Positions 1 to 6,630 of a stretch of DNA of 11,655 bases are shown here, one piece after another. The stretch covers positions 1-11,655 of the forward strand of contig JAFZRG010000046.1 of the NCBI GenBank assembly GCA_017619985.1, written 5' to 3'. How positions within the stretch are numbered: the stretch's first letter is position 1; every line of letters begins with the position of its first letter. Origin of the DNA: Bacillota bacterium. GTDB taxonomy: Bacteria > Bacillota > Clostridia > Peptostreptococcales > Anaerovoracaceae. The notes below the pieces were generated by a model. The model searched no databases, was not told the DNA's origin, and worked only from the letters and a program-made list of their open reading frames with translations. The position numbers and the translations under genes are program-made.

Positions 1-380
1 CCGTCCACGACGATGTCCATCGTGACCCGCGGAAACTGCCTGTGATACTCGCGGATCAGGTCTTCCCCGATCGCGTGGAACAGCGACTCGACCATGCCGA
101 CGCGTATCGAACCTCCAAGCGATTCGCTCGTGTGCAGCAGGTTCTCCATCTCGACGGCCGTGGAAACGATCTGCAGTGCATACGGAAGCAGCTCCTCCGC
201 GTACTGGGTCAGGGTCACCTTGCGGCCGATGCGGTTGAACAGCGGCGCATCCAGTTCCTGCTCGAGTTGTTTGATCTGCGCGCTGACGTTCGCCTGGGAA
301 TACCCCAGTTCCTTCGCCGCAGACGTAAAGTTCTTGAGGGTCGCGACCTTCAGAAAGGTCTTGAGATTGCGGATCTCCAT
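1..380 (-). CDS. LysR-family transcriptional regulator, N-terminal part (cut by window edge)
   Basis: A DNA-binding regulator of the LysR type. About 126 residues are visible. Residues 1-60 form the winged helix-turn-helix typical of the family, opening MEIRNLKTFLKVATLKNFT, followed by the recognition-helix segment SAAKELGYSQANVSAQIKQL and the wing with LFNRIGRKVTLTQ. A linker helix (about 61-88) and the start of the effector-binding domain (from SIRVGMVESL, about residue 91) follow. LysR proteins are usually near 300 residues, so roughly 60% lies beyond position 1. The ATG at 380 has an AGGAGG ribosome binding site at 390-395 (minus strand), which fixes the start. The gene is divergent from the hypothetical gene at 542. 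LysR proteins often regulate a divergent neighbour and themselves, so the gene at 542 is a possible target (inference). The effector cannot be deduced. Confidence 0.93.
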   Translation of the reverse strand, partial: MEIRNLKTFLKVATLKNFTSAAKELGYSQANVSAQIKQLEQELDAPLFNRIGRKVTLTQYAEELLPYALQIVSTAVEMENLLHTSESLGGSIRVGMVESLFHAIGEDLIREYHRQFPRVTMDIVVD

Positions 381-401
381 GGTTCACATCCTCCTGTGTC
401 C

Positions 402-430
402 AGTTTACAGAAGGCCGCCGGGCTTTTCAA
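402..430 (-). promoter_or_regulatory. Predicted promoter of the LysR gene
   Basis: On the minus strand there is a -35 box TTGAAA (425-430), a 17-bp spacer and a -10 box TAAACT (402-407). The predicted start of transcription, near 395, falls at the edge of the ribosome binding site, giving a very short leader. That makes the assignment plausible rather than firm. Confidence 0.45.
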
Positions 431-541
431 TCGATAAATTCACTTTTTTTGATGGTTTTTATAAAAATTTTTAATTATATACAGCGCGACGGGAACGCCC
501 GTGATATACTGCAGATAACGCAGTGAAAGGAGGCTCTCACA
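431..541. promoter_or_regulatory. AT-rich divergent control region with extended -10 promoter for the gene at 542
   Basis: Positions 425-482 are strikingly AT-rich compared with the flanking genes. They contain T-runs (444-450, 456-460) and a perfect AAAAATTTTT palindrome (463-472), which fits an UP element, a bent-DNA site or a LysR-type binding region. For the plus-strand gene there is an extended -10, TGATATACT (502-510), without a convincing -35. A small hairpin (489-493 with 498-502, loop AACG) lies just upstream of it, and a second short inverted repeat (ACTGC 508-512, GCAGT 520-524) sits just after it. AAAGGAGG at 527-534 is the ribosome binding site. Confidence 0.5.
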
Positions 542-1147
542 ATGGGATTGTTTGATAAGATCTTAAAGGAAGTCGGCGACAAGGTGCCCGATCTGAAACT
601 GGACGAGCTCGCGAAGAACGTATCGGAAGCCGTCGACACGCTGAAGACCGAAGCGGAGAAGTTCGCCGAGGAGAATAAAGACGCCATCGAGGAACTGAAG
701 ACCAAGGCGGAGCAGTTCGCGGAGGAGAACAAAGACGCCATCGAGGAACTGAAGACCAAGGCGGAAGAGTTCACCGAGGAATCCAAACCCGGCGCCTACG
801 GCGTCTCCTGGGGCGAAGAGATGCCCGATGAACCGAACCAGTTCAATTCCGGTATGGCTCCCGCCGCCTATTTCGAAGACATTTTCCGCACGGAATTCGC
901 GGATTATGAGCTGACGAAGGAAGCCGGCTGGGGCGGAGCGGAGCGCTCCCTGATCTTCCGTTTCCGCAAGGGCGGAGAGGACAAACTGGCCGTCGAACTG
1001 CTGCCCGGAAATTCCGAAGCGGTCAAATTCCGCGAAAAGTGCAGAAAACAGGGCCTGCCCTATCTGCGCTACTACACTGACCACGAAGGCTGGTGGAACA
1101 CACGCAGCTACGTGATCAGCCGCACACGGGCCGCCCTCGGCGAATGA
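542..1147 (+). CDS. Hypothetical protein with tandem amphipathic repeats and a conserved-looking C-terminal domain
   Basis: I do not recognise a named family. The ATG at 542 follows AAAGGAGG at 8-bp spacing. The 201-residue product opens MGLFDKILKEVGDKVPDLKL. Residues 43-60 and 61-78 are near-identical 18-residue repeats (core EENKDAIEELKTKAE), and 25-42 is a degenerate third copy. These charged, Ala/Glu/Lys-rich repeats should form a long amphipathic helix or coiled coil. After a Gly/Pro-rich linker (about 81-100), residues 105-201 form a compact mixed domain: hydrophobic strands (SLIFRFRKGG, DKLAVELLPG), a helix with KFREKCRKQGLPYLRYY, and the distinctive DHEGWWNTRSYVISR near the end. The strand-Glu then helix arrangement loosely recalls DUF2726-like restriction-endonuclease folds, but no full catalytic set is visible, so that is speculation. 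There is no signal peptide or membrane helix. It lies 175 bp upstream of the RT on the same strand and could be co-transcribed. Confidence 0.85.
   Translation: MGLFDKILKEVGDKVPDLKLDELAKNVSEAVDTLKTEAEKFAEENKDAIEELKTKAEQFAEENKDAIEELKTKAEEFTEESKPGAYGVSWGEEMPDEPNQFNSGMAPAAYFEDIFRTEFADYELTKEAGWGGAERSLIFRFRKGGEDKLAVELLPGNSEAVKFREKCRKQGLPYLRYYTDHEGWWNTRSYVISRTRAALGE
668..775 (+). repeat. Two tandem 54-bp coding repeats in the hypothetical gene
   Basis: Units 668-721 and 722-775 are in frame and nearly identical at the DNA level, differing at a few positions (for example GAGAATAAA versus GAGAACAAA, and the final codons). Each encodes 18 residues, five helical turns. The close DNA identity implies recent duplication or slippage, while the upstream copy (614-667) has diverged. 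Confidence 0.9.
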
Positions 1148-1163
1148 CCGCCTGAACCATCGC

Positions 1164-1303
1164 AAAAGACAGAAAGAGAACGCCCACGCGCCTGCGGCGG
1201 ACCCGGCAGGGACTTTTTCCCGGCTTCGCAGGCAGCCTGCCCCTGTACGGTCCGGTACATCCCGGAATTATCCGGGCTTTAATGCCTTCTCTTTCTGTTT
1301 TTT
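1164..1303 (+). ncRNA. Candidate structured RNA upstream of the reverse transcriptase
   Basis: The 175-bp gap before the RT has no ORF but folds well by eye. A long closing stem pairs 1164-1180 with 1287-1303: 17 bp, of which 12 in a row (1169-1180 with 1287-1298) are perfect, then one G-U pair. Inside are three hairpins in series: 1190-1196 with 1227-1233 (GCCTGCG/CGCAGGC, containing a further CCGG/CCGG stem at 1203-1206 and 1220-1223); 1244-1248 with 1255-1259 (TGTAC/GTACA); and 1261-1266 with 1271-1276 (CCCGGA/TCCGGG, loop ATTA). The 3' strand of the closing stem ends in six Ts (1298-1303) and lies only 4 bp before the RT ribosome binding site. It could be an RNA partner or template for the RT, or an attenuator in its mRNA. 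No separate promoter is obvious, so it may be processed from the transcript of the upstream gene. The pairing is seen; the function is inferred. Confidence 0.45.
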
Positions 1304-1322
1304 CATTGGAGGAGAAACGCTT

Positions 1323-2579
1323 TTGGCATCGCTTCTGGAACAACTGAAGGATAAAAGCTGCTGGGAAGACTTCTACGCCTACAAAACTTCTCTCGTCTGC
1401 CCGAAGGACTTCGCCGCAAAACTCCGCAGCTTTATCGATGATGAAGCGTATCTGCCCGTCTGCGAAGAGATCGAACGGGGAGAGAGCTTTCCGCTGCCGG
1501 AAAAAGCGGTCATCAGCAAGATGAGTTCGCAGAAAAAGCGCACGGTATATATCTATCCGGAACCGGAGAACACCGTGCTGAAGATGCTCACCTGGCTGCT
1601 GCTGCGCCGTTATGACGGCGTATTTTCCCCTGTCCTCTATTCGTTCCGCCCGGGACGCACGGCCAAAGATGCGGTGCGGTATCTGACCCGCACGCGCGGC
1701 ATCTACCGGAAGTTCGTCTACAAGGCGGACATCCACGACTATTTCAACTCCATCCCGGTGGAGCGCTTCCTGCCCATGCTGGAGGAGACCCTGGCGGATG
1801 ACCCTCTGCTGTCCGCCTTCCTCAGGCGCCTGCTGGAGGAACCCTGCGTGCTGGAAAAAGGCGCGGAGATCCGGGAAAGCAAGGGCATCATGGCCGGCAC
1901 GCCCCTTTCGGCGTTCTACGCCAACCTGTATCTGAAGGATCTGGACGCGCATTTCTGCGAAGCCGGCATCCCCTACGCGCGCTATTCCGACGATATCATC
2001 CTGTTCGCGGATACGCAGGAAGAGCGGGACGCCTGCGCCGCGTATCTGCACGCCTTCCTGGACGGGCACGGTCTTGCGGTCAACCCCGCGAAGGAAAGCG
2101 TTGCAGGCCCCGGAGATGCCTGGACGTTCCTCGGCTTCGTCTGCAGCGAAGGCCGCGTCGATATCGCGCCGGCGACGTTGCGCAAACTCAAACAAAAAAT
2201 GCGCCGCAAGGTGAGAGCCCTGCAGCGCTGGCGTCAGCGGAACGGCCTGAGCGGAGAGAAAGCCGCGGCGGCTTTCATCCGCGTCTTCAACCGCAAATTG
2301 CTGGAAAACTCCGCGGACAGCGATCTGACCTGGAGTTACTGGTTCTTTTCCGTCATCAACACGGCGGACAGCCTGCACGAGATCGACCTCTACGCGCAGG
2401 ACTGCCTCCGCTTCCTGATCAGCGGCAGACGCACGAAAGCGCGGTACAACGTCCGCTACGAAGACCTGAAAAAGCTCGGCTACCGCAGCCTGGTGCACGA
2501 ATACTACGCTTTTACAGCACTTCCAGTTTCAGCCGCGCGTTCAGACGCCGGGGCGTATCCAGCATGTCGAACTGAATGA
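1323..2579 (+). CDS. Standalone reverse transcriptase (RVT_1 type, YSDD active site)
   Basis: An RNA-directed DNA polymerase of 418 residues. The TTG start at 1323 is chosen because GGAGGAG (1308-1314) sits 8-10 bp upstream and no better in-frame start exists. RT blocks appear in order: RT2 YSFRPGRTAKDAV (106-118); RT3 YKADIHDYFNSI (133-144) with catalytic Asp136; RT4 GIMAGTPLSAFYANLYL (188-204); RT5 YARYSDDIILFA (218-229) with Asp223 and Asp224; RT6 HGLAVNPAKES (249-259); RT7 WTFLGFVCSEGRV (267-279). A basic helical thumb-like region follows (about 285-397). FRPGR and FLGF are group II/DGR-like. I see no maturase X domain of usual size, no HNH endonuclease, no Cas1 fusion and no retron VTG motif. 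It therefore belongs to the group II-like or unclassified (UG/DRT) bacterial RTs. A structured leader precedes it. Its last 22 codons overlap the end of pcrA on the other strand. Confidence 0.9.
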   Translation: MASLLEQLKDKSCWEDFYAYKTSLVCPKDFAAKLRSFIDDEAYLPVCEEIERGESFPLPEKAVISKMSSQKKRTVYIYPEPENTVLKMLTWLLLRRYDGVFSPVLYSFRPGRTAKDAVRYLTRTRGIYRKFVYKADIHDYFNSIPVERFLPMLEETLADDPLLSAFLRRLLEEPCVLEKGAEIRESKGIMAGTPLSAFYANLYLKDLDAHFCEAGIPYARYSDDIILFADTQEERDACAAYLHAFLDGHGLAVNPAKESVAGPGDAWTFLGFVCSEGRVDIAPATLRKLKQKMRRKVRALQRWRQRNGLSGEKAAAAFIRVFNRKLLENSADSDLTWSYWFFSVINTADSLHEIDLYAQDCLRFLISGRRTKARYNVRYEDLKKLGYRSLVHEYYAFTALPVSAARSDAGAYPACRTE

Positions 2580-4665
2580 CATACACTCCCGCGCCGGCGT
2601 CGAAGTCCAGGACCGTCCCCTCTCCGAAGACTTCATGGCGCACCCTTGTTCCTTCGGGCAGCGCAGTCTTCGCTAGGTTCTCCGGCATGTGCTTCAACCG
2701 CACCGAGATCAGCTCCTTCGCGTCCCGCACCAGGTCGTCCGGCGGGGCGTTTTCCACATCCAGCAGTTCGAAGCCGGTATCGAACAGAAAGCGCGACGGA
2801 TAGCGCTGCGTGCCTTCGATGGTCCGCCCTTCCGCATCGGACAGGTACAGAGTCTTCTGCGCCCGCGTGACCGCGACGAACGCCAGACGCCTCTCCTCCT
2901 CCATCGCCTCGAGCGTGCTCACCTTCTTGGACGGGAACACGTCTTCGTTCAGCGCGCAGAGGAACACATGCGGGAATTCCAGGCCTTTGGCTGCGTGGAT
3001 GGTCATGAGTTTGACCTTGCCGTCCGCGACCGGCTGCTCCGCGTTGGAGAACAGCGCCACGTGCTCGAGATAATGCTGCAGTGACGTCTCCTCCCCGCAG
3101 CTGATCTCGTATTCAAGGATGGACTGCTTGAGTTCCGCCAGGTTGTCCAGCCGCTCCTGGCTGCCTTCCGTGCGCAGCATGGCCTCGTAACCACTCTCGT
3201 CCGCCAGTTTCGCGAACAGCTCCGAGATGGGCATGCTCTCCGCCAGCTTCGCGAAGCGTTCGATCAGCGCCACGAATTTCGCGGCCTTCGTCCCCTTGAA
3301 GATCTCGTCGTCCAGATGTCTCTGCAGCGCCTGGTACAGGCTGCAGCCTTCCTTTTCCGCCGTTTCCTCCAGGAACTGCATGCGCCGCAGCCCCAGGTTG
3401 CGCTTGGGCACGTTGGCGATGCGGCGGAAGCTCAGGTCGTCCTTATATGCCAGCATGCGCAGATACGACAGCGTGTCCTTGATCTCCATGCGGTCGAAGA
3501 ACTGCACGCCGCTGTAGATCTTATACGGCAGTTTTTCCCTCAGGAAGACCTCCTCGATATTCCGCGTGATATAGTGCGCGCGGTACAGGACTGCGATATC
3601 GCTTAAAGACGTGCCGGCATCCGCCAGCGCGCGGATCTTTTCCGCCATCCAGTGCGCTTCCTTCGCCTGTGATCCCGCGTGGCTGTACACAGGCTTCGGG
3701 CCGTCCGGCAGGACGGCTTCCAGATCCTTGACGATACGGTGTTTGTTCTTGCCGATCAGCGCATTGGCTGCCGCGACGATCTGCGGCGTCGAGCGGTAAT
3801 TCTGCAGCATCATGATGGTCTTCGTGCCCTCGTGGGACTTGTCGAAATCCATGAGGAACTTCGTGTTCGCGCCGCGCCAGGTGTAGATGGTCTGGTCCGG
3901 GTCACCGACGATAAAGAGATTCTTATGATACCCCTGCAGCGCCTCCATCAGCCCGTACTGCAGCTGGTCGATGTCCTGGAACTCGTCGATCATGATGTAT
4001 TCCAGGCGCTGCTGCCATTTCAGGCGGATGTCTTCGTGCTCGCGGAAGATGTGCAGCGTAAAGATGATCAGGTCGTTGTAGTCCAGGCCGAAGCACTTCT
4101 TCTCCTGATAGAGATATCCGTAGAAGATGATGTCCTTCACGTCCGCAGCCAGGCGGTACTTTTCGTGCAGATCCTCCAGCGGCAGCGCGATCAGGTCCAT
4201 ATAGTACTCAGGCTTCTTGAACAGCTTCTGCATCTCGATCATGTCCCGGGCGTCGCCGAAACTCATGTCGCGGAGGGTCAGGCTCCGCTCCTCGTAGATG
4301 ATCTTCAGCATGGAGTCGATGTCGGAATTGTCGAGCACCAGGAAGCTCTTCGGATACTGCACCGCGTAGCTCTCCTCGTCGAGCACGGACACGCAGAACC
4401 CGTGGAACGTGTTGATGTAGCCCGTGTCGTTGTCGCCGGTCATCCGGTAGATGCGCTGGCGCATCTCCTGCGCGGCTTTGTTCGTGAACGTGACGCACAG
4501 GATGTTCCCCGGCATGATGCCGAGCTCGTTCACCAGGTACGCGAACCGGCACGTGAGCGCGCGCGTCTTGCCGCTGCCCGCTCCCGCGATGACCCGCACA
4601 TACCCTTCCGTCGTCGTGACGGCTTCTCTCTGCGCTTCGTTCAGCTGTTCCAGATAGTCCTGCAT
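2512..4665 (-). CDS. pcrA: ATP-dependent DNA helicase PcrA/UvrD family
   Basis: A superfamily 1A 3'-to-5' DNA helicase used in excision repair, replication restart and removal of blocked complexes. The start is taken at ATG 4665 (717 residues). It has a nearby purine-rich site (AAAGGACAGGAA), and the predicted transcript begins too close to the alternative ATG at 4683 for that one to be used. Motifs, numbered from 4665: Q motif LNEAQREAV (8-16), Walker A GAGSGKT (28-34), Ia TFTNKAAQEM, Walker B DEFQD (228-232), III GDPDQTIYTWRG (254-265), IV NYRSTPQIV, V TIHAAKGLEFPHV (about 555-567), VI EERRLAFVAVTRA (591-603). The end (about 670-717, GTRVRHEVFGEGTV) is the small Tudor-like domain that binds RNA polymerase in Gram-positive PcrA. 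The length is normal and the gene looks intact. It is divergent from the MATE-type gene and convergent with the RT. A second UvrD paralogue rather than pcrA proper is possible. Confidence 0.95.
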   Translation of the reverse strand: MQDYLEQLNEAQREAVTTTEGYVRVIAGAGSGKTRALTCRFAYLVNELGIMPGNILCVTFTNKAAQEMRQRIYRMTGDNDTGYINTFHGFCVSVLDEESYAVQYPKSFLVLDNSDIDSMLKIIYEERSLTLRDMSFGDARDMIEMQKLFKKPEYYMDLIALPLEDLHEKYRLAADVKDIIFYGYLYQEKKCFGLDYNDLIIFTLHIFREHEDIRLKWQQRLEYIMIDEFQDIDQLQYGLMEALQGYHKNLFIVGDPDQTIYTWRGANTKFLMDFDKSHEGTKTIMMLQNYRSTPQIVAAANALIGKNKHRIVKDLEAVLPDGPKPVYSHAGSQAKEAHWMAEKIRALADAGTSLSDIAVLYRAHYITRNIEEVFLREKLPYKIYSGVQFFDRMEIKDTLSYLRMLAYKDDLSFRRIANVPKRNLGLRRMQFLEETAEKEGCSLYQALQRHLDDEIFKGTKAAKFVALIERFAKLAESMPISELFAKLADESGYEAMLRTEGSQERLDNLAELKQSILEYEISCGEETSLQHYLEHVALFSNAEQPVADGKVKLMTIHAAKGLEFPHVFLCALNEDVFPSKKVSTLEAMEEERRLAFVAVTRAQKTLYLSDAEGRTIEGTQRYPSRFLFDTGFELLDVENAPPDDLVRDAKELISVRLKHMPENLAKTALPEGTRVRHEVFGEGTVLDFDAGAGVYVIQFDMLDTPRRLNARLKLEVL

Positions 4666-4691
4666 GTTTTCCTGTCCTTTCATACAATTAC

Positions 4692-4720
4692 AGTATAGCA
4701 GAAAGAGAACATTTGTTCAA
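4692..4720 (-). promoter_or_regulatory. Predicted vegetative promoter of pcrA
   Basis: On the minus strand: -35 TTGAAC (4715-4720), spacer of exactly 17 bp, -10 TATACT (4692-4697). Transcription would start near 4685, so the ATG at 4683 would be leaderless while the ATG at 4665 gets a normal short leader. The -35 box lies in the palindrome CATTTG-TT-CAAATG (4710-4723). Confidence 0.65.
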
Positions 4721-4745
4721 ATGGTAACTGTACGATCAAATGGTA
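4717..4745. repeat. 10-bp direct repeat TCAAATGGTA in the divergent promoter region
   Basis: TCAAATGGTA occurs at 4717-4726 and again at 4736-4745, a 19-bp period. The first copy overlaps the -35 of pcrA and the second enters the -10 of the MATE-type gene. The first copy is also half of the palindrome 4710-4723. This spacing of nearly two helical turns is operator-like; the cognate regulator is unknown. Confidence 0.5.
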
Positions 4746-4749
4746 TAAT
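4741..4749 (+). promoter_or_regulatory. Extended -10 promoter of the MATE-HATPase gene
   Basis: TGGTATAAT is a perfect TATAAT (4744-4749) preceded by TGN, an extended -10. No good -35 lies 16-18 bp upstream. The leader would be about 24 nt, and GGAG (4770-4773) serves as the ribosome binding site for the ATG at 4780. Confidence 0.6.
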
Positions 4750-4779
4750 GGATATACTCTTTTACGATCGGAGCAAGGC

Positions 4780-6543
4780 ATGTGGAAGAAAGAAGACAAA
4801 CTCATCAGGGATCTGCTGCTGAATTCTTTCGGCGCCTTTTTCCTTTCCATGCTGACGTCTTCGCTCGGAACGCTCGTCGACGGCTTGGTCATCGGCAACG
4901 TCATGGATACGCAGTGCGTCGCGGCGTTCGGGCTCGTCAATCCGCTCAACTTCATCTTTGCTATCATAGGCAGCATCCTGGGCAGCGGCATGGCGAACGG
5001 CTGTGCCGGCGCTCTGGGAAGAAATGACCGGGAACAGGCCTGCCGCCTCTTCTCCATCACCCGCATCGCCGGCATCGGCTTTTCGATCGCGGTCATGGTC
5101 ATCATCGTCGCATGCATCGATCCGATCACCGTTCTGCTCGGCGCGGAAAAAGGCACCGAGATGTTCGCGAATGCCAGGGAATATCTGCTGTTCTACGTTC
5201 TGGGCCTTCCGGCCATCACCGCGACGAAACTGCTCTCTTCCATCATGCCGCTCGACAGCGACCGCAAGCGCATCGTCGCGGCAACGGCTGTCATGACCGT
5301 CGTCAACATCGCCGGCGATCTCTTCTGCGTCTCCGTGCTCCACGCGGGGCTCGCGGAGATCGCGCTCGTGACCACGATCAGTTATTATGCGGGCACGCTC
5401 GTCCTGATGCACCACTTCATCAAAAAGGATATCATCTTCCGCTTTTCCTACCGCGATCCGAACTGGAAGGGACTGTTCGGCATCATGCGCAAAGGGCTGC
5501 CCAAGGGCGTCAGCCGCGTGACGTCGTCCGTGCGCGGGATCTTCATCAACAGGACGGCAGCCGCGATCGCCGCGACCGCAGTCGCGGGGTTTTCCCTGCA
5601 GGCTAACCTCAATTACATGACGAACGCCGTCGTTATGGGGCTTGCGCAATCCTTCATGCTCGTCACGTCGCTGTACTACGGCGAGGAAAACCAAGCTGCC
5701 CTGAAGCGGGTCGTCCGCGCGGCCTGCCGCCTCGAGCTGCTGTTTGTCGGACTGCTGTCCCTCGCCCTGCTCGCTCTGGCGCCGTTCGTCGCGAAACTGT
5801 ATCTCGGAAGCAATGCCGACGCGCTGCCCGCCGGCACGCTCAGCGTACGCTGGTTTGCCGCCGGCCTGCTGTTCCAGGGTTTCTGCATCCTGTTCGCGGA
5901 CTATCTGCAGGTGACCGGCAAAGTGTTTTGCGCCAACATGGTCTACCTCATCGAAGACGTCGTGCTCACAGCCGCTACGGTCTCCATCCTGGCGGAGCAC
6001 TTCGGCATGGGCGGCCTGTTCGCGGGGATCTCCCTCGCGCACGTCCTGACGGTCCTTTGCATCCCGGTGTTCATCATGGCAGTGAACCGCAGAAAGATCC
6101 GCAGCTCCGACGACCTGCTGATGCTCGAAGACGGCTTCGGGATCGCCCCGGGGAATGAATACGTGCAGACGGTCACGGATCTGGAAGGCGCGGTCGCCGC
6201 GTCCGAAGCGCTGATCCGCTTCTGCGAAGACAGGGGCGTCGACAGAAAGACAGCCGGACGGCTCGGCCTTGCGGCGGAAGAGATGGTCGCGAACATCATC
6301 CAGCACGGATTCAGCGACGGAAAACCGCATTCGATCGATCTGCGCGCGCTCTACAAACAGGACGACGGGGTCACGCTCATCATCCGCGACAACTGCAGGC
6401 CGTTCGACCCGAAGGAGCGCTTCCGCTATCTCACCGACGACGACCCGACGGCCAACATCGGCCTGCGCCTGACCATGAACCTGGCGAAGGAAGTCACGTA
6501 CACGTCCGCCATGAAGCTGAATAATGTGACGATCAAGGTTTGA
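4780..6543 (+). CDS. MATE-family multidrug/oligosaccharidyl-lipid type transporter fused to a C-terminal anti-sigma-like HATPase
   Basis: A 587-residue membrane protein. Residues about 10-440 are dominated by hydrophobic helices arranged as in NorM/DinF-like MATE exporters, which use ion gradients to expel small cationic or aromatic compounds. Landmarks are the N-terminal LVDGLVIGNVMD, FGLVNPLNFIFAIIGSILGSG (about 50-70), and the second-half FADYLQVTGK. The final 130 residues (about 458-587) resemble the GHKL ATPase of anti-sigma-factor serine kinases such as RsbW and SpoIIAB: N box EEMVANIIQHGF (500-511, Glu501 and Asn505), G1 box RDNCRPFDP (536-544) and a G2-like NIGLRL. The G1 box has Cys539 where Gly is usual, and no further Gly-rich lid is clear, so kinase activity is uncertain. 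The transporter substrate cannot be told. Divergent from pcrA. The TIR gene starts 87 bp downstream with its own promoter. Confidence 0.88.
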   Translation: MWKKEDKLIRDLLLNSFGAFFLSMLTSSLGTLVDGLVIGNVMDTQCVAAFGLVNPLNFIFAIIGSILGSGMANGCAGALGRNDREQACRLFSITRIAGIGFSIAVMVIIVACIDPITVLLGAEKGTEMFANAREYLLFYVLGLPAITATKLLSSIMPLDSDRKRIVAATAVMTVVNIAGDLFCVSVLHAGLAEIALVTTISYYAGTLVLMHHFIKKDIIFRFSYRDPNWKGLFGIMRKGLPKGVSRVTSSVRGIFINRTAAAIAATAVAGFSLQANLNYMTNAVVMGLAQSFMLVTSLYYGEENQAALKRVVRAACRLELLFVGLLSLALLALAPFVAKLYLGSNADALPAGTLSVRWFAAGLLFQGFCILFADYLQVTGKVFCANMVYLIEDVVLTAATVSILAEHFGMGGLFAGISLAHVLTVLCIPVFIMAVNRRKIRSSDDLLMLEDGFGIAPGNEYVQTVTDLEGAVAASEALIRFCEDRGVDRKTAGRLGLAAEEMVANIIQHGFSDGKPHSIDLRALYKQDDGVTLIIRDNCRPFDPKERFRYLTDDDPTANIGLRLTMNLAKEVTYTSAMKLNNVTIKV

Positions 6544-6546
6544 GAC

Positions 6547-6576
6547 ATGACCTTTGTTCTCCAGGTCTGATATACT
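6547..6576 (+). promoter_or_regulatory. Predicted promoter of the TIR receptor gene
   Basis: Extended -10 TGATATACT (6568-6576), with a weak -35 ATGACC (6547-6552) at 18-bp spacing. It lies just after the stop of the MATE-HATPase gene and gives a leader of about 48 nt before the GTG at 6631. The same TGATATACT element is used before the gene at 542. Confidence 0.5.
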
Positions 6577-6630
6577 TTGAAATATAACGATCCTTATCCC
6601 CGTACGGCGCTTCGCGACAGGAGGCACACC

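Noticed and set aside
1148..1322. Diversity-generating retroelement template repeat upstream of the RT
   Set aside because: No second copy with adenine-directed differences is visible at the end of any gene in the window, and no lectin-fold variable protein is present. The GWWNTRSY end of the upstream gene only superficially recalls DGR targets.
1317..2513. ACGCTTTT at 1317-1324 and 2506-2513 as target-site duplication around the RT
   Set aside because: An 8-bp match is expected by chance over this distance, and the copies lie inside or at the edge of the gene rather than flanking it.
1164..2579. Classical retron
   Set aside because: The flanking stem resembles retron a1/a2 repeats, but the RT has FLGF rather than the retron VTG region and a group II-like FRPGR block; no msd-like long hairpin is seen.
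4666..4683. Upstream ATG (4683) as the pcrA start
   Set aside because: It has no ribosome binding site and lies at the predicted transcription start; the ATG at 4665 has a purine-rich site in front of it.
1170..4710. Shared 12-mer CAGAAAGAGAAC at 1170 and 4699
   Set aside because: Several 12-base matches are expected by chance in a window this size; there is no further extension.
6577..6630. TTG at 6577 as the TIR gene start
   Set aside because: It overlaps the extended -10 promoter and lacks a ribosome binding site, whereas GTG 6631 has AGGAGG at ideal spacing and begins exactly at the TIR domain.
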